NCBI GenBank assembly: GCA_963803775.1
Contig: CAWDNS010000007.1
Coordinates: 930,001-994,000, forward strand
Source: JABCZH01 sp963803775
GTDB lineage: Bacteria; Acidobacteriota; Terriglobia; Terriglobales; Acidobacteriaceae
Direction: 5' to 3'
DNA length: 64,000 nt
Notes under the pieces: model-generated
What the model was told of the DNA's origin: nothing
Seen by the model: only the letters and a program-made list of their open reading frames with translations
The model's database searches: none
Position numbers and translations under genes: made by a program
Part shown: positions 42,709 through 52,243 of the stretch, piece after piece
Layout of the letters: every line of letters begins with the position of its first letter
How positions within the stretch are numbered: the stretch's first letter is position 1

Positions 42709-44545
42709 TTAGTTGTTCTCGTTGCCGGCGCGCTTCCACGACATAAGCTCGCCGATGGTGGAACCACCCGTACTGGAAACGGGATGCTTGTAGGCTTCCA
42801 CTTCCTTGTGCGTTGCTTCTTCGCCGACTGCCTTGATGCTGAGCCCGACTTTCTTCTCTTCCGGATGCATCTTGATGATCTTGAAGTCGTGCTCCTGGCC
42901 GGGTTCGAGTGTCAGCGGCTGACCATTGCCGTCCACCGCTTCCGAGTTATGGCAGAGACCCTTCAATGCCTTCGGCGATCTCCACAAACGCTCCAAAGCT
43001 GGCCACGCGCAGAACCTTGCCGTGCATCACGTCGCCTACGTGATGCTTCTCGAAGAAAGCTTCCCAAACGTCCGGCTGCAACTGTTTGACGCCGAGCGAG
43101 AGACGGCGTTTATCCGGCTCAATGGCCAGCACTACGGCTTTCACCCGGTCCCCCTTCTTGAGGACCTCTGAAGGATGTTTCACCCGCTTGGTCCAGCTCA
43201 GGTTGCTGACGTGGACCAGCCCGTCAATTCCATCCTCGATTTCAATGAAGGCGCCAAAATCGGTCAGGTTGCGCACCCGGCCTTCGACCTGCGCGCCCAC
43301 CGGATACTTCTCATGCAGAGCATCCCAGGGGTTGGACGCCAGCTGCCGCATGCCCAAGAGAGATGCGACGCTCCGCCGGAGTCACACTCAGCACCACGCA
43401 TTCCACGTGATCGCCCACATTGACCAGCTTCGAGGGATGCTTCATGCGCTTGGACCAGGTCATTTCGCTGACGTGGACCAGGCCTTCAATACCCTGCTCC
43501 AATTCCACAAACGCGCCGTAGTCGGTCACGCTGATGACGCGACCGCTGACGTGGGCGTCCACCGGATAGCGGTGCTCAGCATCCAGCCAGGGATCGGGCG
43601 TAAGCTGCTTGAATCCCAGCGAGACCCGCTGCTTCTCTTTGTCGTACTTCAGCACCTTCACGTGAATGGTGTCGCCGACGTTGACCAGATCGCGAGGATG
43701 GGTCAGCCGCCCCCAGGACATATCGGTAATGTGCAGCAGGCCGTCGATGCCGCCGAGGTCAACGAAAGCGCCGTAGTCGGTAAGGTTCTTGACCACGCCG
43801 GTCAGCGTGGTGCCCTCTTCGCAGGTGCTCCAAAGTCTTGGAGCGCTTCTCGCCCTGTTCTTCCTCCATCACCTGCTTGCGGGAAACCACAATATTGCCG
43901 CGCTTCTTGTTCAGCTTGATGATGGCAACTTCGAGTACCTGGCCCTTGGCCGCGTCCAGGTTGCGAGTGCGGCGCAGGTCGGCTTGTGAACCCGGCAGAA
44001 ACGCGCGGGCGCCCATAATATCGACCGTAAGTCCGCCTTTGATGCGCTCGACCACGACCGCCTGGATCGGCTTCTTCTCGTTGTACGCCTTTTCAATTTC
44101 ATCCCAGGAGCGAATCTTTCTGCGCCTTCTGGTGCGAGAGATTGATGTAGCCTTCCTCGGCCTCGCCCTTGTCCCGCATCACGGCAATTTCGTCACCCGG
44201 TTGGAACCGGGGCTTGCCCTCGTGATCCAGCACTTCGGAGAGCGGCAGCATACCCTCGGACTTGGCGCCGATATCCACCACCACGTGGGTGGGGGTGAGC
44301 TTGAGCACCGTGCCCTTGAGCACTTTGTCCTCGCCCTTGGCCTCTTCGGTCTCGGTGGTGAAGCTCTCCAGGGCAGAGGCAAAATCGTCACTGCCGGAAG
44401 CTGGCGGTTTGTCGTCCGAGCGCTGAGTTGTGGCATCCAGCGCGACTTCCGCCGTGGAGTCGTCGGCCGAAGTGGTAACGGGTTCAGTCATGGTTGAGGT
44501 TGAGGATTCCGGGTTGTGGGGGATGTTGTCGTCGAACAAAGTCAT
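42709..44545 (-). CDS. rpsA: 30S ribosomal protein S1, reading frame broken by four apparent indels
   Basis: Six S1 (OB-fold) repeats are readable across five segments. They are KGTVLKLTPTHVVVDIGAKS, VVVERIKGGLTVDIMGARAF, VVKNLTDYGAFVDLGGIDGL, GRVISVTDYGAFVELEQGIE, GRVRNLTDFGAFIEIEDGID and GKVLRVASFGAFVEIAEGIE. The frame changes near 44118, 43821, 43352 and 42960. Each time one extra base explains it: an A in AAA, a C before GAAGAG, a C after GGG, and a G in GGG. S1 binds mRNA and is normally essential, so these are most likely consensus errors and the real gene is intact. Start ATG 44545 gives an acidic N-terminus. The last domain ends SWKRAGNENN. Confidence 0.85.
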
Positions 44546-44858
44546 GGCCTCTCTGGTCAAATCGCACGCTTGAGTGCGAAGGATACGGGGCTTGCTTAGC
44601 AGACTGCTGGCGTGAGTCTTAGGTTGTGTTGAGCCCGTCCTGGCGAACGGACTGTTGACAATCCCAGCGGTCGGACGTTTCTAAAAAGCTAACCCGCGTC
44701 CTAAGGGAACTCTTCGACTATAGCAACCGCTTCCGAAGAGTGTCAAACCCCAAATATCGAGGAAATTTGGGGTGTGTTAAAGGAGGGTTAAAACCCGTTA
44801 AAATGGGCGTAAATCCCCGGTTTCCGAAACTTCGCGCCATCTGCTACTCTGCCCTGCG
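44546..44858 (+). other. rpsA-HIT divergent spacer with a hairpin
   Basis: 313 bases with no gene. CCCCAAAT (44748-44755) pairs with ATTTGGGG (44765-44772). A GTTAAAN(0-10)GTTAAAA pattern follows at 44778-44803, AT-rich and suitable for promoters in either direction, but I cannot assign boxes. Two start codons point away from each other here. Confidence 0.4.
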
Positions 44859-45354
44859 ATGGACTATCTCTGGACTCCCTGGCGCTACGCCTACGTCTCC
44901 ACGGCGGAAAAGACCTCTGGCTGCATCTTCTGCGACCTGCCAAAGCTAGGAGACGATGTGCGGGCCCGCATCGTTTACCGCGGCAAAGAACTGCTACATC
45001 GTGCTGAATACCTATCCCTACACTCCCGGACACGTGATGGTAATGCCATTTGCCCATCTAGACGAGCTGCAAAAGCTTCCCCTCGATGCTGCCCACGAAA
45101 TGATGGAGCTTTCTCAGAGGATAGAGCAGGTGTTGCGCCAGCTCTACAAACCGGACGGAGTGAATCTGGGGATGAACATTGGCAAAGCGGCGGGAGCAGG
45201 AGTGGCGGGGCACATCCACATGCACGTGCTGCCGCGCTGGATGGCGGATTCGAACTTTATGTCGGTGGTGGGGGAGACGCGGATCCTGCCGGAAACGCTG
45301 GACATCACCTACGAGAGGATCAAGGGTGCGCTGCAATCAGCGGTGTCACCCTGA
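44859..45354 (+). CDS. HIT-family nucleotide hydrolase, one apparent frameshift
   Basis: The N-terminal part MDYLWTPWRYAYVSTAEKTS with GCIFCDLPKL reads in one frame to about 44985. The rest (VLNTYPYTPGHVMVMPFAHL and GVAGHIHMHVLPRWMADSNF) is in the next. The catalytic His triad HIHMHV is intact. These proteins hydrolyse AMP-lysine, AMP-NH2 or dinucleoside polyphosphates (HINT/Fhit/APA type). The opening with two CxxC-forming Cys (GCIFC) matches the Ap4A phosphorylase-like subgroup. A single extra base near 44984-44990 explains the break. An intact gene is probable. Confidence 0.82.
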
Positions 45355-45655
45355 GCGGGGATTCGAAGGGCACAGGAACCCCACCCAGGATGAACGCCGC
45401 GACGTAGGCGCACAATCGAATGCCCAGTGATGAGCCGCGATGCTCCCAGTGCGCCAACTCTCATAAAAAGTCAGCGAATTGCCTCGGTGATCCCAGGGTC
45501 GGTCAATAAAGCCTGATTCGGCACGAGGCTTAGCCGGCGAGGGGAGTGGCCAGCAAAACACCTCACAAGGATAGTTGGATACAGGGCTGTGGATTGTCAG
45601 AAAAATGTCAAAAGAGAGTAAAGTTTTGTGGAGGCCGGCCCACCTGACATAACAA
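45355..45655 (+). other. intergenic region with dispersed repeat, no gene seen
   Basis: 301 bases between the HIT gene and ligA (convergent). The stretch at 45346-45380 ('gtcaccctgagcg...gattcgaagggc') is the reverse of the 'ctcaggatgacaa' repeat seen at 14575 and 17050. No ribosome binding site or coding pattern was found in the remainder. Confidence 0.5.
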
Positions 45656-47680
45656 CTAGCCTTGTAGTAGTTCTTCCATTTCTTTCTCGCTGATCACGCG
45701 AACGCCTAACTCGTTGGCTTTATCCAGTTTGGAGCCGGCATCGGCTCCGGCGACGACGTAATCGGTCTTTTTACTGACAGAACCAGCCACGCGTCCACCA
45801 GCGTCTTCGAGCGCTTTTTTTACCAGGTCGCGAGGTCGGGTAAGCGTACCAGTTAGAACAAAAGTCTTTCCGGCGAGTTTGGTGCCACGCTCTTTCTTCT
45901 TGCCGGTGAAAGTCAGTCCAGAGGCCCGGAGGCGGTCGATCAATTTGCGATTGCTGGGCTCACGGAAGAATTCGACGATGCTATTGGCGATGCGAGGACC
46001 GACCTCGTTGACGTTTTGCAATTCTTCTTCGCTCGCGTTGATAAGCGCGTCCATCGATCCGAAATGCTCGGCGAGAAATTGCGCGGTGCGTTCTCCGACC
46101 ATGCGAATACCGAGACCGTAAATCACACGCTCCAGCGGCAGCTTCTTGGACGCTTCGATCTCGTCGAGCACGTTCTGCGCCGACTTATCGCCCATGCGTT
46201 CGAGCGAGAGCAGATTGTCCTTGGTGAGCTTGTAAATGTCGGCGACATTCTTGACCAGTCCGCGCTCGGTCAGCTGATTGACCAGCGCGTCGCCCATACC
46301 CTCGATGTTCATGACTCCGCGCGAGGCGAAGTGCAGGATGGTCTCACGAAGTTTGGCCGGACAGTTGGCATTCACGCAGCGATAGTCGACTTCGCCCTCA
46401 GTGCGCACGACATGCGTACCGCACACTGGACACTTCTCCGGCATGTGAAACAGCTTGTGGCCGCGTGGATGTTGCTTGTCCTTGATGACGCGCGTGACTT
46501 TGGGGATGACATCGCCGCCGCGCTCGACCTCAACGAAATCGCCAATCTTCACGCCCAAACGCTCGATCTCGTCCATGTTGTGCAGCGTGGCTCGGCTGAC
46601 GGTGGTGCCGCCGATGGGGACCGGCTTCAAAGCCGCAACGGGCGTGAGTTTCCCGGTTCGGCCGACCTGGACCAGAATGTCTTCGATCTGCGTGATGCCG
46701 GAACGCGCGGCGTATTTGTAGGCGATGGCCCACCGCGGCGCTTTGCCGGTGTAGCCAAGTTCATCCTGGAATGAAGTGCGATCGACTTTTACCACGATGC
46801 CATCGATTTCATAGGGCAACTTCTCGCGGCGGGTCTCCTGCTGCTCGATGAATTTCCAGACTTCGTCGAAATCTTTGGCGAGTTTGCGGCTGGAGTTCAC
46901 TTTGAAGCCGGCAGTGTCGAGGGCGTCGAGAGTCTTCCAATGACGGTCGAAATATGTGCGGCCGTCTTTGAGCAGCGCGTAGGAAAAGTAATCCAGGCGT
47001 CGTTGTGCAGTGATGCTGGCGTCGAGTTGACGGACGGTTCCGGCGGTCGCATTGCGCGGATTGGCGAACAGTGACAAACCTTTTTCTTCCCGTTCCTCGT
47101 TCATTCTTTTGAAGGCAGCGATGGGCATGAGCATCTCGCCACGAACCTCGAAGTCCCCGGGAATGCCGGAGGCTTTCAGCTTGTCTTTGGAAATAGAAAG
47201 CGGAACGGAACGGACGGTGCGCACATTCAAGGTGACGTCCTCGCCGATGGTGCCATCACCGCGCGTGATGCCGCGCACCAGCTTACCATTCTCATAGATC
47301 AGCGCCAGCGACATGCCGTCGAGCTTAAGTTCGCAGACGTAGTCAATGTCCTTGCGGCCGCTGAGCTCGTGGACGCGCCGCTCCCAGTCGCGCAAATCGT
47401 CCACGTTATAGGTGTTATCGAGTGACAACATGGGCGAGGAGTGGGGCGCCTTGACCACGCCTTCGCGCGGCTGGCCACCAACCCGCTGAGTGGGAGAATC
47501 CGGGGTGATGAGCGCAGGGTGTTCAGTTTCGAGCTTCTTCAGCTCGTTCATGATCTGATCGAATTCAGTGTCGGAGATTTCGGGGTCGTCAAGAGCGTAG
47601 TAACGGTATTCGTGATGCCGGATTTTGTCGCGGAGAGTTTCGATTTTCTTCTCAACATCTTTATTCTTGGCCGCAGGCAT
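45656..47680 (-). CDS. ligA: NAD-dependent DNA ligase
   Basis: 674 residues from ATG 47680, the standard LigA length. It seals nicks in DNA during replication and repair using NAD+. The adenylated lysine is K119 in CELKLDGMSLALIYENG. The domain order is Ia (HHEYRYYALDDPEISD), adenylation, OB-fold, a four-Cys zinc finger (KCPVCGTHVV with CVNANCPAKL), helix-hairpin-helix repeats (YGLGIRMVGERTAQFLAEHF), and a C-terminal BRCT domain (GKTFVLTGTLTRPRDLVKKA). In-frame codons beyond 47680 read as noise. It is transcribed divergently from the DinB gene. Confidence 0.97.
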   Translation of the reverse strand: MPAAKNKDVEKKIETLRDKIRHHEYRYYALDDPEISDTEFDQIMNELKKLETEHPALITPDSPTQRVGGQPREGVVKAPHSSPMLSLDNTYNVDDLRDWERRVHELSGRKDIDYVCELKLDGMSLALIYENGKLVRGITRGDGTIGEDVTLNVRTVRSVPLSISKDKLKASGIPGDFEVRGEMLMPIAAFKRMNEEREEKGLSLFANPRNATAGTVRQLDASITAQRRLDYFSYALLKDGRTYFDRHWKTLDALDTAGFKVNSSRKLAKDFDEVWKFIEQQETRREKLPYEIDGIVVKVDRTSFQDELGYTGKAPRWAIAYKYAARSGITQIEDILVQVGRTGKLTPVAALKPVPIGGTTVSRATLHNMDEIERLGVKIGDFVEVERGGDVIPKVTRVIKDKQHPRGHKLFHMPEKCPVCGTHVVRTEGEVDYRCVNANCPAKLRETILHFASRGVMNIEGMGDALVNQLTERGLVKNVADIYKLTKDNLLSLERMGDKSAQNVLDEIEASKKLPLERVIYGLGIRMVGERTAQFLAEHFGSMDALINASEEELQNVNEVGPRIANSIVEFFREPSNRKLIDRLRASGLTFTGKKKERGTKLAGKTFVLTGTLTRPRDLVKKALEDAGGRVAGSVSKKTDYVVAGADAGSKLDKANELGVRVISEKEMEELLQG

Positions 47681-47791
47681 GGGAGAAATTATAGGCGAGA
47701 TCTTCAAACGCTGAGGGCGCTGAGGGCTGCACAGAGAACGCGGAGAAACCCGCTTACGATAAGCTACAATCCTCAGTTCTGGAGACCTTCG

Positions 47792-48292
47792 ATGGCTAAA
47801 TCCGCCGCAGTCACCTTCACTCTTCCTGAATCTTTGCTCACCGCATTCGACACCAATGACCGCATTAATCAATACATGATTGAAAATCTCCCGGCGGAGG
47901 CCTGGAGAGCGGAGCCGCCCGAGGGGAAAGGCCGAACAGTCGCGGCGATCGTGGCCCACATCCACAACGTGCGGGTGATGTGGTTGAAGGCGGCCGCCAA
48001 TGGGAGCAAGATTCCGGAACAGCTTGACCGAAGCAGCGTGACTCCGGTGCAGGCTTTGAAGGGGCTGGAGCAGAGCCGGGCAGCGCTGAGCGCGGTGCTC
48101 AAATCGGCGATGGAAGGCGACGGCCGAGTGAAGGGCTTCAAGCCGGACGTGGCGGGATTCTTTGGGTACCTCATCGCGCACGATGCTCATCATCGCGGTC
48201 AGATTTGCATGCTGGCGCGGCAAGTTGGGCATCCACTGCCGCAGAAGGCGATGTTTGGCATGTGGGAGTGGGGATCGAGAGGAAAGGCGTAG
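47792..48292 (+). CDS. DinB-like four-helix protein
   Basis: 166 residues from ATG 47792, behind GGAGACC. The metal-binding His pattern is visible: H56/H58 in AAIVAHIHNVRVMWL and the HDAHHRGQICMLARQ block. DinB/YfiT-type four-helix bundles include bacillithiol and mycothiol-dependent transferases, metal-binding and stress proteins. Its substrate is unknown. It follows a 110-base divergent spacer with ligA containing a 'gctgagggcgctgaggg' repeat. Confidence 0.88.
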   Translation: MAKSAAVTFTLPESLLTAFDTNDRINQYMIENLPAEAWRAEPPEGKGRTVAAIVAHIHNVRVMWLKAAANGSKIPEQLDRSSVTPVQALKGLEQSRAALSAVLKSAMEGDGRVKGFKPDVAGFFGYLIAHDAHHRGQICMLARQVGHPLPQKAMFGMWEWGSRGKA

Positions 48293-48338
48293 GATTTGTT
48301 CGCTTCTTGCACGGGCAAGGACGCCCGCGCCTACAACC

Positions 48339-49271
48339 ATGCACAAGGCTTTGCTGCTCTACAACCCGCTTTCCGGCCGCCGTCGCGGGCGGCGTATCAA
48401 CGACGTGGAGAGTGCGCAGGCGGTGCTGCGGGCAGGCGGAGTGGAGGCGGCGTCGGTCGCAACGGCAGGTCCGAGTGATGCTGCCGAGCAGGTGCGGCAG
48501 GCGATCCACGACGGTTGCGACACTATCTTTGCCTGTGGCGGGGATGGCACGGTGCACGACGTGTTGCAGGGGTTGGTCGGAAGCGACGCCGCCTTAGGGG
48601 TGATTCCGCTCGGGACGGCGAATTCGCTGGCGAACGATATCGGGTTATCGCTTTCTCCGATGGGCGCAGCGCAGGCCGCTCTAACTGCGAAGCCTCGCCG
48701 GATTGCCGTGGGCCGCGTTGGTTACCAGGACTTCCAAGGAGGAAAGAACGCGCGCTACTTCACGGTTACTGCCGGAGTCGGCGTGGACGCACATCTTTTT
48801 TATAAGTTGAATCCGATGGCGAAACGTCATCTGGGGATGGCGGCCTACTATGCCAAGGCCACCCGGTTGTGGCTTACGCACAAGATGGAAAAGTTCGTGA
48901 TCGAGATGGAAGGAGAACCTTCACGGAGTGCGGAGGTTTCGCAACTATTGGCGGTGCGCATCAGGCATTTTGGAGGAGTGTTGCGGGAACTGGCGCCGGG
49001 CGCGTCGCTGGATCGCGATGATTTGCGGCTTGTGCTGTTTCACACGCACAGCCGGGCGGCGTACTTGGGTTATGTGTTGCGAGGGCTCTTGGGCGCGAAA
49101 TGGCAGATCCCAGGGATCGAGCTGGCGCACGCATCGCGCGTGAATTGCCGCCCATTGGCACCGGAATCGTCCCGTGTTTTCGTGGAAGCTGATGGAGAAT
49201 TACTGGGAATGCTTCCGGCAGAGATCAGCGTGGTCACGGACGCGCTGACAATACTGGTTCCGGCCGTCTAG
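48339..49271 (+). CDS. diacylglycerol/lipid kinase family protein (YegS-like)
   Basis: 310 residues from ATG 48339. The N-terminal kinase domain shows ALLLYNPLSGRRRGRRIND and the nucleotide-binding GGDGTVHDVLQGL (about 67-79), with IPLGTANSLANDIGL after it. The C-terminal beta-sandwich is diverged. Proteins of this family phosphorylate diacylglycerol, ceramide or phosphatidylglycerol. The lipid cannot be told from sequence. It follows the DinB gene by 46 bases without a strong ribosome binding site. Confidence 0.9.
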   Translation: MHKALLLYNPLSGRRRGRRINDVESAQAVLRAGGVEAASVATAGPSDAAEQVRQAIHDGCDTIFACGGDGTVHDVLQGLVGSDAALGVIPLGTANSLANDIGLSLSPMGAAQAALTAKPRRIAVGRVGYQDFQGGKNARYFTVTAGVGVDAHLFYKLNPMAKRHLGMAAYYAKATRLWLTHKMEKFVIEMEGEPSRSAEVSQLLAVRIRHFGGVLRELAPGASLDRDDLRLVLFHTHSRAAYLGYVLRGLLGAKWQIPGIELAHASRVNCRPLAPESSRVFVEADGELLGMLPAEISVVTDALTILVPAV

Positions 49272-49330
49272 TTTAGTGAAGAGTCTGCATCGGCAAAGCT
49301 GACGTTTACATCTATACTGCTTCGCAAACC

Positions 49331-50374
49331 TTGGAACCCATAACTCACTTCCTGACCGGCGCCTGTCTAGGACGAGCCGGATTTAATCGCAAGACTGCCC
49401 TGGCCACGGCTACAATGACCCTGGCCGCCGAAGCTCCAGACCTCGATATATTCGACAGCATAAAAGGGCCGGTGTTCGGCTTTGGCCATCATCGCGGATT
49501 CACGCATTCGTTTCTGGGGTTGGTGCTGGTTTCAGCGCTGGTGGTGGGCTTTGTCTATTTGATCTGGCGATTGCGGGGAAGAAAAATCAAAGATCCCAAG
49601 CTGCCGCCACGCTGGGGTCTGCTGTTCGGGTTCGCCTACCTGGCTGGCCTAACCCATATTCTTCTCGATTTCACCAACAACTATGGAGTGCGTCCGTTCT
49701 GGCCATTTTCCGAGAAGTGGTATTCCTGGGACATCGTCTTTATCGCGGACCCGGTGATCCTGGCCTTGCTGGTTGGCGGGCTGGTGCTGCCTGCATTCTT
49801 TGGCTTGATTGACAAGGAATTGGGAGTGCGCAGCCGGGGACCGCGCGGCCGCTGGGGCGCGACCGCGGCTCTGGTCGGATTAGTGGCGCTGTGGGGAGTG
49901 CGCGATTACGAGCATCGGCGAGCTGTGAATGCTCTTGAAGCACGTACTTATCAAGGTGAGAATCCCGCACGTGTTTCCGCTTATCCCGAATGGTGGAGTC
50001 CGTTTCATTGGAGTGGCGTGATTGAGGCGCAGAACTTCTTTGCCGTCATGATGGTTGAGTCTCTGACTCCGGAGGTCGATCCCAACGGCGAGATGCAGAC
50101 TTACTACAAGCCAGAAGAGACGCCGGTGACAGTGGCGGCGAAGAGATCGTATCTGGGGCGGGTTTATCTGGATTGGGCACAGTATCCGCTGACGGAAACC
50201 GAGCAACTGCCAGCGGGATATTTAGTGCGCTTCCGTGATCTGCGCTACGCCTATCCTGGGAGCACGGGCCGGGGTGTTCTAGGAGCGAGCGTCGAACTGG
50301 ATCGCAACCTGAATGTGGTAGCGGAGAGTGTTGGCAGACGAACTCAACGAATCCCAATCGGGGCTGCAAAGTAG
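49331..50374 (+). CDS. YdjM/LexA-regulated-type membrane metal-dependent hydrolase
   Basis: 347 residues from a TTG start at 49331 (MEPITHFLTGACLGRAG). The N-terminal part has several transmembrane helices and the family motif GHHRGFTHSFLGLVL, with H6 and the acidic DLDIFDS segment nearby. These match the PF04307 family, once called 'LexA-binding inner membrane-associated putative hydrolase'. A soluble C-terminal part of about 150 residues ends with GRRTQRIPIGAAK. Catalysis is predicted, not shown. No ribosome binding site is evident. Confidence 0.85.
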   Translation: MEPITHFLTGACLGRAGFNRKTALATATMTLAAEAPDLDIFDSIKGPVFGFGHHRGFTHSFLGLVLVSALVVGFVYLIWRLRGRKIKDPKLPPRWGLLFGFAYLAGLTHILLDFTNNYGVRPFWPFSEKWYSWDIVFIADPVILALLVGGLVLPAFFGLIDKELGVRSRGPRGRWGATAALVGLVALWGVRDYEHRRAVNALEARTYQGENPARVSAYPEWWSPFHWSGVIEAQNFFAVMMVESLTPEVDPNGEMQTYYKPEETPVTVAAKRSYLGRVYLDWAQYPLTETEQLPAGYLVRFRDLRYAYPGSTGRGVLGASVELDRNLNVVAESVGRRTQRIPIGAAK

Positions 50375-50437
50375 GTGCTGCCTCAGCTTGACAGAGTAGG
50401 TTGGGCGAGCCACAATCAGAGACGGTGAGGAGGCTTC

Positions 50438-50968
50438 ATGCTGGCCTATATTTTTGTGATACTTGGAGTGGCGGTGCGGTTCATTCCGCATCCCTGGATG
50501 TTTACTCCGGTGACGGGGTCGCTGCTGTTTTTCGGGGCTCGCGGATCCCGCCGCCAGCTTTGGATCCCCTTTCTGCTGCTGGTTGCCTCTGATGTCGTGC
50601 TCACCAAGGTTGTTTATTCCTATCCCTTTACCCTGGACCACTTTGCCAGCTTTGCTTGGTATGCGGGTGTGCTGTGGTTAGGGACCAAGCTCCGCGATAA
50701 CGCCCGACCGCTGCCGATTGTGGGTGCGGCGCTTGCCAGTTCGGTTTCGTTCTTCCTGCTGACCAATCTGACAGCTTGGGCGTGGCTGGATATGTATCCC
50801 AAGAACCTGAGCGGCGTGATGATGTCATACGCGGCTGGGCTGCCGTTCTTCCGGCACGCGGTCGAAGGCGACCTGCTCTTTACCGCTGCCATGTTTGGCA
50901 CGCCCGTGTTGTTGAAGGCGCTGAGCGGGATGTTTGATAAGGCGGGAGATCACACGGCGGCAGCGTAG
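50438..50968 (+). CDS. DUF6580-like integral membrane protein
   Basis: 176 residues with about five transmembrane helices. The opening VRFIPHPWMFTPVTGSLLFF and WIPFLLLVASDVVLTKVVYS, then FLLTNLTAWAWLDMYPKNLS, match the DUF6580 family by eye. Its function is unknown. A GTGAGGAGGC site precedes ATG 50438. It is followed by a shared bidirectional terminator. Confidence 0.82.
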   Translation: MLAYIFVILGVAVRFIPHPWMFTPVTGSLLFFGARGSRRQLWIPFLLLVASDVVLTKVVYSYPFTLDHFASFAWYAGVLWLGTKLRDNARPLPIVGAALASSVSFFLLTNLTAWAWLDMYPKNLSGVMMSYAAGLPFFRHAVEGDLLFTAAMFGTPVLLKALSGMFDKAGDHTAAA

Positions 50969-51003
50969 TCTTTCGCTACTTCGTAGCTTGATTGTTATTG
51001 CGA

Positions 51004-51026
51004 CCCACGGCTTTTTACGCCGTGGG
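51004..51026 (+). terminator. terminator hairpin between two convergent genes
   Basis: CCCACGGC (51004-51011) pairs with GCCGTGGG (51019-51026) over a TTTTTAC loop, followed by TTTATTCTT. The hairpin overlaps the end of the yqaA-like gene on the minus strand, so it may serve both genes. Confidence 0.75.
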
Positions 51027-51638
51027 TTTATTCTTGCGCCGATTCTTTCTGTGCAGAGCCAACCACACAATCATCCCCATCACGACCGCAGCCAGTATCC
51101 AGTAGTAGTGATGCCCGAAAAGCTCGCCGGTAAGGCGAACTACGTCGGGGCCGAATTTGATTGTCAGCACGGCCAGGATCAAGAAACGCACGATGCGTCC
51201 GCAGAAGACAGCCAGCAGAAAGCGGACAAAACTCATCTCGGAAATCGCTGCTGCCAGCACAAATAGTTTGAAAGGCGTGGGAGGCGGCAGCATAGCCGGG
51301 AACATGAGTGCCCAGAAGGGGTGGTGGTTGAATGCGGCATGAAGCTTTTCGAAACGCTCGGCTGACATTCGCTTGCGGAGAAATTCCTCCCCACCGGTAT
51401 AGCCGATCACATAAATGACGATGCTGCCGAGGGCCGATCCCGTCGCGGCCATGAAGACGTAGAGCAGAAAACGGGCGCGGTCCTGGTAGACATAGCCTGC
51501 GACCACGGCGTCTACCGGAAGCCCGATGAAACCGCCATCGAGGGCCGCAGCAGCCAGCACGCCCCAAGCTCCCAGAGGCTTGAGCAGCGCCCATAGAAAG
51601 ACGGTATAACGGGTAAGAATGTGTTTAATGGTCTTCAA
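51015..51638 (-). CDS. YqaA/DedA-type VTT-domain membrane protein
   Basis: 207 residues. Several transmembrane helices surround the VTT (DedA/SNARE-associated) core, with GSALGSIVIYVIGYTGGEEF and FPAMLPPPTPFKLFVLAAAI. A Gly-rich GGFIGLPVDAVVAGYVY segment precedes it. DedA-like proteins help flip undecaprenyl or phospholipid lipids. That role in this subfamily is inference. The C-terminus is basic (LALHRKNRRKNKPTA). Confidence 0.88.
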   Translation of the reverse strand: MKTIKHILTRYTVFLWALLKPLGAWGVLAAAALDGGFIGLPVDAVVAGYVYQDRARFLLYVFMAATGSALGSIVIYVIGYTGGEEFLRKRMSAERFEKLHAAFNHHPFWALMFPAMLPPPTPFKLFVLAAAISEMSFVRFLLAVFCGRIVRFLILAVLTIKFGPDVVRLTGELFGHHYYWILAAVVMGMIVWLALHRKNRRKNKPTA

Positions 51639-51710
51639 AGTCTGAATCTAGCAGTGTACGTGAAGGTGGGCATCGCTGGCCCATTTGGTCGATCCGGTGA
51701 CAAAGGCTTA

Positions 51711-51739
51711 ACCACAGAGGACACGGAGGTCACAGGAAA
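51711..51739 (+). repeat. copy of the 'accacagagg' dispersed repeat
   Basis: The stretch reads 'accacagaggacac' then 'ggaggtcacagg'. It is a relative of the inverted repeat between nusG and rplK and of the copy at 63488. It lies between the yqaA-like and mogA-like genes. Confidence 0.6.
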
Positions 51740-51745
51740 AACGGA

Positions 51746-52243
51746 TTACTCATGCTGCGTGTTTCCGCTGAGCAGTTGCAAAGCGTGCGGCAACAGCTCG
51801 ACGACTGATTCAAGCGATTGGGCGGCGCCCGAAGGGCTTCCCGGCAGGTTCAGGATCACAGATTTTCCGCGAACTCCGCAGATGGCGCGGCTGAGCGCGG
51901 CCAACGGGGTTTTCTTCGCGCCTTCCGCACGCATGCGTTCGGCGACGCCTTCGAGCAGACGTTCGCAGACAGCGCGGGTGGCTTCAGGAGTCACATCGCG
52001 TGGGGCGATTCCGGTCCCACCCGTGGTTACAACCAGGCGGGCGCCATTCACCCATGCCAGGATTGTTTGCTCGATGGCAGGTTGCTCGTCAGGAACGATC
52101 GCCGTTCCGGCGATCACGAAATTGTGTCTCTTTAGAACGTCGGCGACAGCGGGGCCGGAGAGATCGATCCGTTCGCCGCGGGAGCAGGAATCACTGACGG
52201 TAACGACAGCTGCTGTCAGCATTTCAGGAGTCGAGGAGGACAT
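51746..52243 (-). CDS. mog: molybdenum cofactor biosynthesis protein, MogA/MoaB family
   Basis: 165 residues from ATG 52243. The molybdopterin-binding fold signatures VTTGGTGIAPRDVTPEATRA and VILNLPGSPSGAAQSLESVV are intact. MogA adenylylates molybdopterin before molybdate insertion. MoaB is a close relative. The start lies within the end of the preceding regulator gene (20-base overlap). With moaC upstream and moeA 6 kb away, the cell can carry out several molybdenum cofactor steps. Confidence 0.9.
   Translation of the reverse strand: MSSSTPEMLTAAVVTVSDSCSRGERIDLSGPAVADVLKRHNFVIAGTAIVPDEQPAIEQTILAWVNGARLVVTTGGTGIAPRDVTPEATRAVCERLLEGVAERMRAEGAKKTPLAALSRAICGVRGKSVILNLPGSPSGAAQSLESVVELLPHALQLLSGNTQHE

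Noticed and set aside
45355..45655. Gene remnant between the HIT gene and ligA
   Set aside because: No frame shows codon-like structure; the sequence holds only a dispersed repeat.
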